This document shows, in pieces, positions 44,398 to 55,849 of a stretch of DNA of 64,000 bases; positions within the stretch are counted from its first letter, which is position 1, and each line of letters starts with the position of its first letter. The notes under the pieces are model-generated. The model was not told the DNA's origin. It worked only from the letters and a program-made list of their open reading frames with translations, and searched no databases. This DNA is from Catonia carolina. Taxonomy: Eukaryota > Arthropoda > Insecta > Hemiptera > Achilidae. The stretch is from positions 19,711,672 through 19,775,671 of the forward strand of contig JAQMRL010000015.1 in NCBI GenBank assembly GCA_035578175.1. Reading direction: 5' to 3'. The translations under genes and the position numbers were made by a program.

Positions 44398-45306
44398 CCC
44401 AAAAGAAACTGGAATTATTTTTCAAAAGCTACCTATTTATTTTCAATTTTTTTACAAAACAACCTTATCCCCTTCAAAATACTCTTCATTACAACTAATA
44501 CATTTATCCCGCTGGTGCTTCCACTGTTCAAAAATTTTTTGTAGTCATCTTTAGAAATGGCTGACAGCTCCTCCCTCGTTTTTTTCTTGACCGCTTCAAT
44601 GTTGTCAAATCGGTGTCCTTAAATGTCCCTTTTTATGCGTGGAAATAAGAAAAAGTCGCACGGAGCCAGGTCAGGTGAATAAGGTGCGTGGGGCAGCGGA
44701 ACCATGCCATTTTTAGTCAAAAAATCTTTCACCGAGATGGGTATGTGTGCAGGTGCATTGTCGTGGTGGAAGAACTGGTTTCCTCTCTGTCACAAATCGG
44801 ATCTTTTTTAATGAACACTGTTGCTCAATTTTCTTAAAACTTCCAAATTGCCAGTCGACGGTCTGACAGCACACGCTCTCAAATTTTTTAAACATTTTTG
44901 TCCATTCAAGCAGTTGATGTTCTCCAGAACAAGGTTTGTCATCAATCGACATGTCACCATTTTAAAACCGAGAAAACCACTCGTGTACTTAAGATTTTCC
45001 CATAGTGTCATCTTTGTAAGCTGTTTTCAACATTATAACAGTTTCAGCAGCACTTTACCGAGTAGAAAACAAAATTTCACAGCTACATGTTGTTCACTTA
45101 AACTTGCAATCATAAAAAATGAAACAAGAACAAAACAGTGCTAGCAAAAACAATCACTGCAGATGAATATTGAACTCGCAATGAGTTGCAATCACTGCAC
45201 CGAACTCACAATGAGTTGTGCTATACATGTCTGTGTGGCAGAAATGCGTACTACACAAGCACCACTCACAGCAATGCTATTCCCGTTACTTTTGGGTACC
45301 CGCTTG
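44398..45306 (-). mobile_element. mariner, internally deleted (909 bp)
   Basis: TA flanks it (44396-44397 and 45307-45308), with inverted ends CGAGGGGGTACCCAAAAG and CTTTTGGGTACCCGCTTG. On the minus strand the transposase N-terminal part (GFKMVTCRLM-type words near 44940) is joined to the C-terminal part with HHDNAPAH, YSPDLAPCDFFLFP and a stop before GHRFDNIEAVKKKTREEL. The centre with the first catalytic Asp is deleted, so the copy is dead. It is a different mariner lineage from the fold-back family. Confidence 0.75.
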
Positions 45307-45498
45307 TATACCGAAACAACAACAGTTGATTACAAATTACTGATTTTAAGGGCTTACACGAAACACAAGAGCAAAAAAGGATGTGTGGAAGAAAGGAGAA
45401 AACTCACAATAAAAATGCTGAGAATATGTACTCCAAAAAACAAAATGTTCAAAGTAACTAGACACAGTACAGAACTTAATTATATTATGTATAAAAAA

Positions 45499-46443
45499 TC
45501 TGGTGTGAAACACTCACACAACTTTCTCTTGCCAATGCAAATAATTAACAATAAACCTAACATTAGTATTAAAACATTAGAAATGAACAAAAACTAACCT
45601 CAAAAACATAACCTTATTTTAATCATGAGTGAATGACGCAAAATGACAATCGAACTCAGTTTGGCTTAAAAACACGGAAAATCACGCTTTCACGCTAAAC
45701 TAGGCTCTGTAGAGAAAAATGCTCTAAACAAAAGTTGTAGATCTTTTAATTTTCTATAAATTTAATTATATACACTTTTGTCGTAAAATGCATACTAAGA
45801 CCGAAATGTTAAAAAAATCGATTTTTCTCACGTTTTCGTGAGAAAAAAAACAGAAAATCGCAAATTACCGCTAAACTAAGCGTTATACAAAAAAATGTTT
45901 GAAACAGAAGTTGTAGGTTTTTAAATTCTCTACAACTTTTATTATATAAGTTTTTGCGCTAAAATTTATATTAAAGCCGTAATCTTAAAAAACAACGTTT
46001 TTACGTGAAAACAGCCTCACCGAGAATTTCAGCAAACATGGCGCCTACCCTATCTTGTAGAGAATAAAAAATTGAGTAAAATTGGCGATTTTAAAAAAAA
46101 TCGTAGGACCAGTTTTTGAGAAAATCGCAAAAAACTGAAAAATTATACGAATAAACTACTACTTCCGGTTGACCGATTTTGATGAAAATGTTCGTGTCGC
46201 GTCCGGTAGTGGTATGTAACTTAAGTTTCAAGTTTCAAGTTCGTACGATGTTCCGTTCTTGAGATATTCTGTTCACACACAGACACACACACAGACACAC
46301 ACACACACAGACCAATCGCTAAAAACATGTTTTTTGGGTTCAGGGGGTCTGAAAACGTATAGATCCGGTGAAAACTCGATTTTGAAAAATCGACATGAAA
46401 ACAATACTTTCCTTCCTATATATTCATATAGGCAAGAGAAAGT
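45499..46443 (+). mobile_element. MITE-B, full length, uninterrupted
   Basis: The best reference copy: TCTGGTGTGAAACACTCACA at the left, GGCAAGAGAAAGT at the right, (CA)n at 46274-46309 and no insertion. Both flanks are A-rich. Length 945 bp. Confidence 0.85.
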
Positions 46444-46724
46444 AAAAAACAGGTACTAAACAAAAAGAAAATAGTTTGTCCACCTCTCTGTGACATAGGC
46501 GTACAAGCTGGACTACAAGAGTGATAATGATTAATTAAGGTGTTGATGCAGCTAAAATTGAACTATAAAAAATCAATAGTTTGTACCAGTGACAAAGTTA
46601 GAGAGGTCAGTCAGGGGAATACATTTATTATCCTTGAAAAAAACAATCTTAAAGTTACACAAAAATAAGTTCCTAATATTTATTTTATTGACGTACACCT
46701 ATGATATGGCTTTAAATCCAAGAT

Positions 46725-47118
46725 GTTGTTGTTTAGGTCATCAGCCAAAAGGCTGGTTTGAACCTGTAGAGGTTTTACTAAGTAAAACGAGGAGTGAAGT
46801 GGTTTACCGTTGCCTTCCTCACTGAGTGGAAAAGTATGCTTATCAGCATGCCAGGCCCTCTGAAAAGCACATATTTTCCACTCTGCAAATGACACCTTCA
46901 CTTCATTCACCACAGGGTCTGGCTGTATAATGAAATTCATTACTTTCAGAGGAGACAACTCCGATTAGTGTCTTTTGCACCTCTACCTCTTCTGTTCTTA
47001 AATGATTCAGTCATTTAATTGGCTGACCACGTGATAAGAAACAGAACTATTTATTTTAGCCCTGCAACGAACAGATTGAGTGTAAATAATTGACATTCCA
47101 CCTGTCCGTTATGGGCAT
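46725..47118 (-). mobile_element. SINE-A with 11-bp TSD
   Basis: Full copy between AAATCCAAGAT duplications (46714-46724 and 47119-47129). Confidence 0.85.
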
Positions 47119-47129
47119 AAATCCAAGAT

Positions 47130-47690
47130 ACTGAACTAAATTAAGTAAAAATTAATAAAGTAGGTGAATTAATTTGTTTTAAATACTTCACTTAGTAATA
47201 ATATGTCAAATGATTTACCTTATATATCATCTTGACCCATATTCAACGTAAATTTGGAATTTGTATGAAGAAAACGTAATTCTGTTGTCATGGTAATAAC
47301 AGATGTATAATTTATGATGCGGCCAATGAAAATATAATAATTTCAATACATGTTATAAAATCGAATAAATTTGTTTTATTTTTTGTCTAATTTGACCTTC
47401 TCTTCTTCTCACCATCAAGAAAAATACCTTTTCATAGAATTTAAATTTCCACATTCATAACATGTGAAAGAGAATTGATTTTCATGTTGCTAATCACAAC
47501 ATTAAATTGTTTGAACAAAAACCTACTTATGCTGGGAAGGAAATTTCAGTAACAAGCAGTTCCTGGATTTTTCTTTTATAATATTGTCTGGTAATTTGAA
47601 AATCAAAACAGTTCCTGTTAATAAAACGAAAAAATACTTAATAACATACCCTAGTTGTATTAATAAAGTATTAATCTGAAACATGAAGTT
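47130..47690. other. No gene seen
   Basis: AT-rich, with short frames only. No repeat boundary detected. Confidence 0.4.
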
Positions 47691-48271
47691 GGCCAGCCCG
47701 TTGGCATAGTGGTTAGCATAACTGCGTTCTATGCTGGGGTCCCGGGCTTGATTCCCGGTCAGGTCTGGCATTTTTTCATCACTCATTTTAATGTATCATC
47801 ATTCTCTACTCTCCCCACAACAGACAGGAGGAGTGTCAAATTATTTACACTCAATCTGTTCGTTGCAGGGCTAAAATAAATAGTTCTGTTTCTTGTCCCA
47901 TGGTCAGCCAATTAAGTGATTGAATCATTTAAGAACAGAGAGGTGGAGGTGCAAAATACAAATCAGAGTTGTCTCCTCTGAAAATAATGAATTTCATTAT
48001 ACAGCCAGTGGTATACACCTTGTGGTGAATAAAGTGAAGGTGTCATTTGGAGAGTGGAAAATATGTGCTTTTCAGAGAGCCCGGCATGTTGATAACCGTA
48101 TTATTTTACTCAGTGAGGAAGGCAATTGTAAACCATCTTACTCCTAGTTGTACTTAGTATAACCTTTACAGGTTCAAATCAGCCTTTCGGCTGATGACCT
48201 AAGCAACAACAATCTTTACTATCTGCATTAGCATAAATTACAAAACAGTCAGATTTAAAAACAAAAAAAAC
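47691..48271 (+). mobile_element. SINE-C split by SINE-A
   Basis: The head GGCCAGCCCGTTGGCATAGT (A box) and GCTTGATTCCC (B box) reach about 47811. The tail part (TCTTTACTATCTGCATTAGC) resumes at about 48212 and ends A-rich. Confidence 0.75.
47812..48210 (+). mobile_element. SINE-A nested in SINE-C
   Basis: Full copy ending CTAAGCAACAACAA, with a small extra piece (GTGGTATACACC) near 48008. Confidence 0.8.
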
Positions 48272-48283
48272 AATAAAAAAGAT

Positions 48284-48611
48284 TTTTTTTAATTCCTAAT
48301 ATGTGTACGTTGCAATCTGTTCAATTTAGAACAATAAGCAACCCCATGACCCAATGAGATGAGGATGATATGTATGACGTGTAAATGAGTTGTAGTCTTG
48401 TACAGACCCAGGTCGACCACTCCTGAGAGAGTATGGTTAATTGAACCCCAACCATCAAAGTACACCGGCAACCAATGTCTAATATTCAAATCTGTATAAA
48501 AGTAACAACTACTTTTACCAGGATTTGAACCAGAAACCTTCGTCTCCGAAAGTCAGCTGTTAAACAGCTGATTTTGGCGACGACTTTACCTCTAGACCAA
48601 CCCAGTGGGTT
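48284..48611 (-). mobile_element. SINE-D, full length, perfect TSD
   Basis: Identical 12-bp flanks AATAAAAAAGAT (48272-48283 and 48612-48623). The left duplication falls in the A-rich tail of the SINE-C next to it, so the insertion order is readable. Confidence 0.85.
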
Positions 48612-48756
48612 AATAAAAAAGATAAATAAAGTTTTTTAATATAACATGAAGTTTTTAAATATAATAAAAAATACTTTATTATCTAACAGATTATTTATTA
48701 TACTTCTAATATTTCAGCTAAGAAATCACTAAATTGTTTTTAATATTTAGCATCAT

Positions 48757-48953
48757 ATTGCCTGTGGTGAATGAAGTGAAGGTGTCATTTGCATAGTAGA
48801 AAGTAAATGCTTTTCAGAGGGTGTGCCATACTGATAAGCATACTTTTCCACTCAGTGAGGAAGGTGATTCTAAACCACCCGACTCCTCATTTTACTTAGT
48901 AAAGCCTCTAGAGGTTCAAACCACCCTTTCGGCTGATCACCTTAACAACAATG
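48757..48953 (+). mobile_element. SINE-A, 3' half
   Basis: 5'-truncated copy from CCTGTGGTGAATGAAGTGAA to CACCTTAACAACAA. It shows that 5' truncation occurs in this family, as for LINE-driven retroposition. Confidence 0.75.
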
Positions 48954-49680
48954 ACATTATATTCTATCTTTTTATGTAATAACAATTTTACAACCATTTT
49001 CAGATGATTTAAGTAATAATAAAATTAAGAAAATTGATGTAATAAATCTATTAGACATTAATTAATTATTAAACAGCATTATTATTTTTTAACAATAATG
49101 TATTTTTAATTAGTACATGATTCATAACCTAATTGTTTCTATTAGTTAATAAAACATTATAATAATCATGGAAGAAATATTTTGTTTCAACAAACTTATA
49201 ACCAAATAAAACAAAAATATGTTTTCATACATTTTCTAGAATATTATATAAACTATAATAAAATTAATAATGTCATAAAATATTTATGTCTTATTCATTA
49301 GTTTAGACGTCATAGATTATTATCAGATCAATTTAAATGATTTTTATCAATTAACGGTCCTTGTAAAGTTTTAATGGTACCATACAAATATATTTTTCAT
49401 TTTTTTTGATCTGAATGTATCAGAAAGTATTATGTTTATTTTTATAAACATAAAGTTGTAATTTTAATATTATTTAAATTTCATTTATGGAAGTTGATGA
49501 AAATCAGTTAAATATACAGTGAATTTGTTTGTGTATTTGTTAATACTAAAATTATGCATTATTGACTTCAAGAAATTTATGTTGGATTTATTTTTAAATT
49601 TAAAGATTATACAAGAATATTCAACACAAAGGTACGTTCATATTTAGGTACTATTTTAGTAAAAAAAAATTTATTAAGTA
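48954..49680. other. Very AT-rich, gene-free stretch
   Basis: No open frame of note, no repeat detected. Confidence 0.45.
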
Positions 49681-50616
49681 CAAGGTGTGGGTATTAAATA
49701 ATGAGACAGATGTAAAAATATTTTTTTTATTTTATACATAAACACTTATTGTCACCTTCAATAAAATACACTCCTTCTTTATCCCTACAATGCTCCATGC
49801 GAATTTTACATTGTTGGAAACAGTGCTGGAAGTCATCTAATGTCAGCTCCTTCAGGACACGTGCCGCTTTCTCTTTTACAGCTTCCACAGACTCAAATCT
49901 TGTCCCTTTTAATACAGATTTCACCTTAGGGACTAGGTAGAAGATAATAACATGTGATGAAACATGGTTTTTTACTTATGATACAGAAACAAAGCGCCAA
50001 TCCATGCACTGGAAGAGCCGAACTTCATCAAGAGCCAAAAAGCTCGAATGAGCAAATCATAATTTAGAGCAATGATGATTGTTTTTTTTTGATATCCATG
50101 GGATTGTGTACCTTCACTGGCTTCCTGAAGGTCATACAATTAATCAATATTACTACTTTGAGGTACTTTCTAAACTAGGTCAAAGAGTAAGGAATAAACG
50201 CTCCAAAATGTGGAAGGACAAATCATAGGTTCTCCTCCCAATGGGCCAGCATTATCATTATTATCATTCCGCATTATCTGTCAAGAGGTTCCTAGCCAAG
50301 TACAGCATCTCAGTCTTAGACATTCCACCTTATTCACGAGATTTTGCACCATGTGACTTCTACCTGTTCCCTAAGGTGAAATCTGCATTAAAAAGGACAA
50401 GATTTGAGTCTGTGGAAGCTGTAAAAGAGAAAGCGGCACGTGTCCTGAAGGAGCTGACAGAAGATGACTTCCAGCACTGTTTCTAATAATGGGAAATTCG
50501 CATGGAGTGTTGTAGGGATAGAGAATGAGTGTATATTGAGGTGACAATAAGTGATAATATATAAAATTAAAATTAAACTTTTTACATCAGTCTCGTTATT
50601 TAATAGCCACACCTCG
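49681..50616. mobile_element. Fold-back mariner derivative, complete (936 bp)
   Basis: TA flanks it (49679-49680 and 50617-50618). The left arm (about 49681-49944, minus-strand transposase C-terminus) and right arm (about 50355-50616) are near-identical inverted repeats of about 260 bp. Between them lies + strand transposase middle (for example HLPEGHTINQYYYF-type words near 50110, and a damaged DNAP region near 50235). The element can make a long-stem RNA. The same structure as 42237-43089 means it transposed as a unit. Confidence 0.8.
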
Positions 50617-50659
50617 TAATTACAAATGCCGAAACCATTTGATCTATAAAACTAAGATC

Positions 50660-51097
50660 TGACCCACCCGGTTGGTCTAGTGGACAAGTCATCACCAGCC
50701 GGCCCATTGGTGTAGTGGTTAGCACAACTGGCTTCTATGTCGGGTCCGATTCCCGATTAGTAGATATTGCAAAACAGTCAGACGTAAAACAAAAACCAAA
50801 GTAATCACCAAAAGTCAGCTGTTTAACAACTGATTTTTGGAGAAAAAGAGTAGGTAGTCGTTCAATTTTTAGTAAAGGTAGTTACCGGTACTTTAATACG
50901 GATTTGAATACTAGACAGTGGTTGCCATTGTACTTTAATGGTTGGGGTTCAATTAACAATAGCTCTTAGGAATGGTCATCCTAAGTCTGTACAAGACTAC
51001 ACCTCATATACACATCATACAAATCATCCTGTTCTCATTGGGTAGTTTATTGTTATAAATTGAACAGATTGCAATGTACACAAAATTAGGGATTAAA
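50660..51097 (+). mobile_element. SINE-D with SINE-C inserted
   Basis: The head GACCCACCCGGTTGGTCTAG at 50660 is interrupted by SINE-C (50697-50798) and resumes AAAGTCAGCTGTTTAAC to the A-rich end at about 51097. AAGTCATCACC and AAGTAATCACC (one difference) bracket the SINE-C. Confidence 0.75.
50697..50798 (+). mobile_element. SINE-C nested in SINE-D, internally shortened
   Basis: It has the A box TGGTGTAGTGG and a B-box-like GGTCCGATTCCC, but the body is shortened to about 100 bp, ending AAACAAAAACC. Confidence 0.7.
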
Positions 51098-51599
51098 AAA
51101 TAAAACCAAAATTAACAATTACAAGTTGGCCTTAAATTGAAGGTGTCAGCGGAAAAAAGTGCTATCCCACAAATTTTCCCACATGATTTTTATTAAATAT
51201 TCTGTAAATATAAAGTGTACAGCATGTTTTAAACAGGATACTACTTTTACAATCATAAGAACCTAGATTAACAGAATATTACAAATTTTTAACAAAAATT
51301 CAAAAACATTATTTGTAGATTTAGTAAACTTTTAAAATGACAATGCGTAAAATTATGTTGACGTTGGTTAGCCATGTCTTCTCTTGACCCCTTCAATTCT
51401 TGTTAGCCAAAACTTATTGACCAATTTGTAGAAATTGTGATACATCCATCAGTGGTAAACATACTGAAAGAATGCATGAAATACAATGACCTCTGAAGGA
51501 GATTAAAAATTAAAGGTAGAATTAAGGATGGTTTAGCGTTTGAAAGAAAAACGATAGACATTCTGAAACAAACGAATTATTTATTTATTTATATTTTGT

Positions 51600-51895
51600 A
51601 ATGCCTAATGTGTGTACATTACAATCTGTTCAATTTAGAACAATAAGCAACCCCATTACCCAAAGAAATGAGAGTGATATGTATAAAGTGTAAATGAGGT
51701 ACCTATAGTCTTGTACAAACTTAGGTCGACCATTCCTGAGAGAGTATAGTTTTGAACTCCAACCATTAAATACACCGGTAACCTCTGTCTAGTATTCAAA
51801 TCTACATAAAAGTAACTAGCTTTACTAGGATTTGAACGAGGAACCTGTGTCTCGGAAATTAGCTGTTTAACAGCTAACTTGTGACAACTTAGGTT
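51600..51895 (-). mobile_element. SINE-D, diverged
   Basis: TGTGTACATTACAATCTGTT through the complement of the B box (GGATTTGAACGAGG) is present. The head is lost in a GGTTAGGTTAGG stretch. Confidence 0.65.
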
Positions 51896-51939
51896 AGGTT
51901 AGGTCTAGTAATAAAATGACCATTAGACCTAAACAGTGG

Positions 51940-52930
51940 GTTTTCTTTTTCATTTTTTCTCTAGTTTTTTCCCTAATTGGAGCACTTAAGTTATTCTATG
52001 TTCATGTTTTCGAAGAATGAACTTCGAAGTTGGCTTACTGCTGTCTTATTTGCTCCCAAACCAGTTTCATATTTTTTGATCTGGCAGCCCTCATCTTCTT
52101 TATTATGATTGTGTTGAATTGTTTTCTTCCCTTGGAGGGGATTTGGCAAAGTTTACTATCATTTAACACTTTCTTTTCTTTATTTCTTTATTCTTTTCAT
52201 TTCTTAGTTTTGAATCATTTCCTCGGTTATAATTAAGTCTTTCATATTGGACTTTATTTCCTGGAACCATTAATTTAGGTCTTGTTTTTGAGTTGGTAAC
52301 TTAGAAGCTTCTTAGTGAGTCTTGTATCATGTAGAAAAAAGAAACTCTCCTTTTTCTCATGGTGTCCATTATCGACTCATTTTCTTTGTAGACTATGTTG
52401 TAGGGATTATCCACCGCTTTACCACAGACTTGATAGGTACTTAAAATTAATGGCTGTTCTTTACATTCTTCTGTCTATTTTTTGGAGTTTGTCGGTGGTT
52501 GGTTGGGTGTTAAGTTTGAAAAGGGTTTTTACTGGCACATGTGGTTTCTGGTTTGATTACTGTGTTGTAATGTCGTATTTTAGAATTTATTGAGAGGGAC
52601 TTATTTTTATAAGTTGGACATGTGACTTGTTGTCCCTGTTTAAGTTTAGTTACATGGTTTTCAATTGGTGGTTTCTTATTGAGATTCCTTGTGATTATTT
52701 TGCCAAGATACTTAAAATTTTGGACGATTTTTATTCTGTTTCCATAGCTTAGTTGAAGGTATTGTAGTTCCTGTTTGAACGTTGGCATGACTGCTGTTTT
52801 CTCAAACGATATCCAAAGTCCAAATTTTTGCTGCTATTTCTTGAAAGGTTTCAATTTGATGAGTGGTTTCTTTTAAATTGTTGGAAAATACTGCTATATC
52901 ATCTCATGTTCTTTTCAAGGGAACATTTGA
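51940..52930 (-). pseudogene. LINE reverse-transcriptase region, heavily decayed
   Basis: The minus-strand frame at 52510-52788 reads IVQNFKYLGKIITRNLN and INSKIRHYNTVIKPETTCAS, the post-motif-C region of the LINE at 55850-57075. Further recognisable words lie on both sides (SDDIAVFSNNLKETTHQIET near 52890; KIDRRM near 52470), in changing frames. It is an old copy. Confidence 0.65.
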
Positions 52931-53868
52931 AAAGTAGTAGGGTTTTTATTCATATTCAAATAAAAATATTTTGTGTTTACTGCACTTTCTATGTTATTAT
53001 TTTATTTTAATTGTGTGCCTACTCTTGCATATATGGTGGACTGTACAAACTTTACAACTGTTAAACATGTTTATGATGTCTAACATTTTGACAGAGTTTC
53101 TTTAAGAACTTAAATATATTTTATTTTGAACTGTCAAGGACTGTATACATCCGTGGCAGTTGGGTAGTTGTTAGTTTGCATTTTAATTTATGAAGTGTAA
53201 GCAATTATGTTACCTACCTATAACTTTGACAAAATTGGCTTTTCTGGTCGCAAGTTTCGTTTTTGGTGATTTGTTGACCTGAGATTTGATAAGGGCTAAT
53301 AACAATGCTTGATAAACTCACTATAAAAAAGATACAATGTCAGAAGATCGTGAGTTCATAATTTGTTAGAGATTTGATGTATAAGATCAGTGAAATAAAT
53401 AAATCTATTTTTAGTTTGCAATTCTAAGCAAGTTTTTGAGTTAAGATTCACCAATTATTACTAGACATCCAACTTGAGATCATAAACACAACAGTCAAAA
53501 ATGTTGTTGTTAGCTCTTTTTACGGTCATTTCAGTTAACAAAAATACACATCTACTCTTTTCAGTTCAGTTCTTATTTGAGTAATGGAAGACAATCTTTT
53601 TTTTCCGAGGTGGTGAGAAAATGGAGGACAATCTACTTATTGCAATAAATTGGGCTGTCATAAGCAAACTAAAGGACAAAGAGATCAAATTGGAATAAAA
53701 GATGGTTACAAAAAAGTCAATCCCTGTCTCATTTTTGCTAGCACAAATTTTTCATAGCTGATGGATCAAATTTATTCTTTAGACCTAATACGTAGTTAAC
53801 TTGTTATATGGATCTATCTTCTCATTTGACTGTGTTATGGTAATTTGAGTCCTTCTAATCCCATGGAC
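52931..53868. other. No gene seen
   Basis: AT-rich, with no repeat boundary or coding frame that I can support. Confidence 0.4.
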
Positions 53869-54254
53869 TGCCCATAACAGACAGGTGGAGGGTCAAATTA
53901 TTTACACTCAATCATTGCAGGGCTAAAATAAATAGTTCTGTTTCTTATCACATGGTCAGCCAATTAAATGACTGAATCATTTAAGAACAGAAGAGGTAGA
54001 GGTGTAAAAGACACTAATCAGAGTTATCTCTTCTGAAATTAATGAATTTCATTATACAGCCAGACCTTGTGGTGAATGAAGTGAAGGTGTCATTTGTAGA
54101 GTGACAAATTTGTGCTTTTCAGAGGGCCCGGCATGCTGATAAGCATACTTTTCCACTCAGTCAGGAAGGCAATGGTAAACCACCTGACTCCTCATTTTAC
54201 TTAGTAAAACCTCTACGGGTTCAAACCAGCCTTTCGGCTGATGACCTAAACAAC
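53869..54254 (+). mobile_element. SINE-A, full length
   Basis: TGCCCATAACAGACAGG to CCTAAACAACAA. The flanks AATCCCATGGACT and AATCCCACTGACT are similar, a probable but decayed target duplication. Confidence 0.8.
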
Positions 54255-54711
54255 AATCCCACTGACTCGGAAAACTATGATAATTTTAATGAGTTCAGTC
54301 ACAAATTTGTTATTTGATGAAATCAGGTGCGAACAAGGTTACGAGAGAAATGAGAAATGAACTGAAGCTTCTGTATACATGTCTATTTGACCTAAGAACT
54401 GAACTGTTAACGAACAGCTGACTAGTGGCTCTATGGGAAGAGTATCGAGCCAGCTTTCAGTTTCAGTTTCAGTTCAAACCTTCAGTTTTGATGTTTGCAT
54501 ATCAGTTTTAACTGGCATTTCATCTGAAACGGAAACAGATAAGAGAACTGAACTGATTGTGTAAAACGAAGTTTAGAATTTCAGAAGTTGTCATACATAG
54601 AAATGACAGAATAGCATAGTGGTTAAGCATTTTTCTTTCAATGAAAATATTTTTGTTTCAAGCCCTAGTGTAAACCATTAAGTTACGTTGTATAGCTTTT
54701 TCAAATAGACA

Positions 54712-55126
54712 AATTCTATTTCATATAATATAAATTTCACTAACCTTTTCACCTACCTTTATTCTTACTATCTATTTAGACGTGTTTTGGTGAATCCACA
54801 ATCATCAGAATACACAAAAAAATAATTTAAAAGAGCAAAAGTCGAATATTTGAAATGAACAAATCAAATTTAAAAATGATGAATTGATATTGACTGCTGC
54901 TGCCATATGTAATAAATATGAAAAGGGATAGATTAGAATAACTGAATAGTTTTATATAGATGAAAAAAGATTCAATATTTTCTGCAGGTTAAAAAAAATT
55001 AAAGTTTCACATGATATTTTGTGTACTCTGATGATGGTGGATCCACCGAAACACGTGTAAGTAGATAGTAAGAATAAAGGCATCTAAAAAAGTTAGTGAA
55101 ATTTATTTTATATAAAATAGAATATT
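54712..55126. mobile_element. MITE-F, diverged palindromic copy
   Basis: The left arm AATTCTATTTCATATAAT with TAGACGTGTTTTGGTGAATC and the right arm with TGGATCCACCGAAACACGTG ending TATAAAATAGAAT form imperfect inverted repeats about a unique-looking centre. Confidence 0.7.
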
Positions 55127-55231
55127 GATTTCAAGCTGCAGGATGCATTAGAAAGATTTATTTTTAGATAAAGACAAATTATCACAAATTTTTAAAGATT
55201 ATGATTAATTTATTGATGTACCTATTTTTTT

Positions 55232-55741
55232 CAATTGGTGTAGTGGTCAGTGCAACTGGCTTCTAAGCCAAGAGTCTTCTTCTTCTTTTTACTATCAAGG
55301 ATTAGGCATAAGCCTGTTCTCAATTCACAAACCATCCTGTACATCTACAACCCCTGTACGTCTACACAAACAAGAGACACTCCAGCCCGTACATCTCGAC
55401 TACTGCCATCTTCTTCGAGGTCTTCCCACCTCTCTTTTTCCAACTGGAACATATTCCGTCACCTTTAAAGGTATTCTCTCCTCTAGCATCCATTCCAAAT
55501 GTTGCCTCCATTGGTTCTGGTTCTCCTCCACTTTTTCATTCAAGCTAAATACACCCAACTCTGATCTAATTTCCTCATTATGTATTAGATTAAGCCTCGA
55601 GCAGTGCAACTGGCTTCTAAGCCAAGAGTTCTGAGTTTAATTCCTGGTTAGTTCTGGCATTTCTTCATCAATTAATCTTATCTATTATCCTTCACCATTT
55701 CCATTGGCATTAATACAGATAATAGTTTGATGTAAAACAAA
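55232..55741 (+). mobile_element. SINE-C split by a LINE insertion
   Basis: The head (ATTGGTGTAGTGGTCAG) ends at 55275. The sequence resumes with a 28-base duplication at 55602 and continues to GATGTAAAACAAAGAC. Confidence 0.75.
55276..55601 (-). mobile_element. Short LINE 3' insertion with 28-bp TSD
   Basis: The 28-base flanks from CAGTGCAACTGG to CCAAGAGT (55248-55275 and 55602-55629) are identical. The minus strand reads NEEIRSELGVFSLNEK and KREVGRPRRRWQ, then a stop and a 3' UTR ending (AAG)n. It is 5' truncated to 326 bp. Confidence 0.8.
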
Positions 55742-55849
55742 GACATTATTAATTTATTAATAGTACATGCGGCATAGAATGTTTGAAGTTCTGTACATAA
55801 ATACAGTGGAGCATCAGTTATCAGAAATAATTTGGACCAGATCGGTTCT

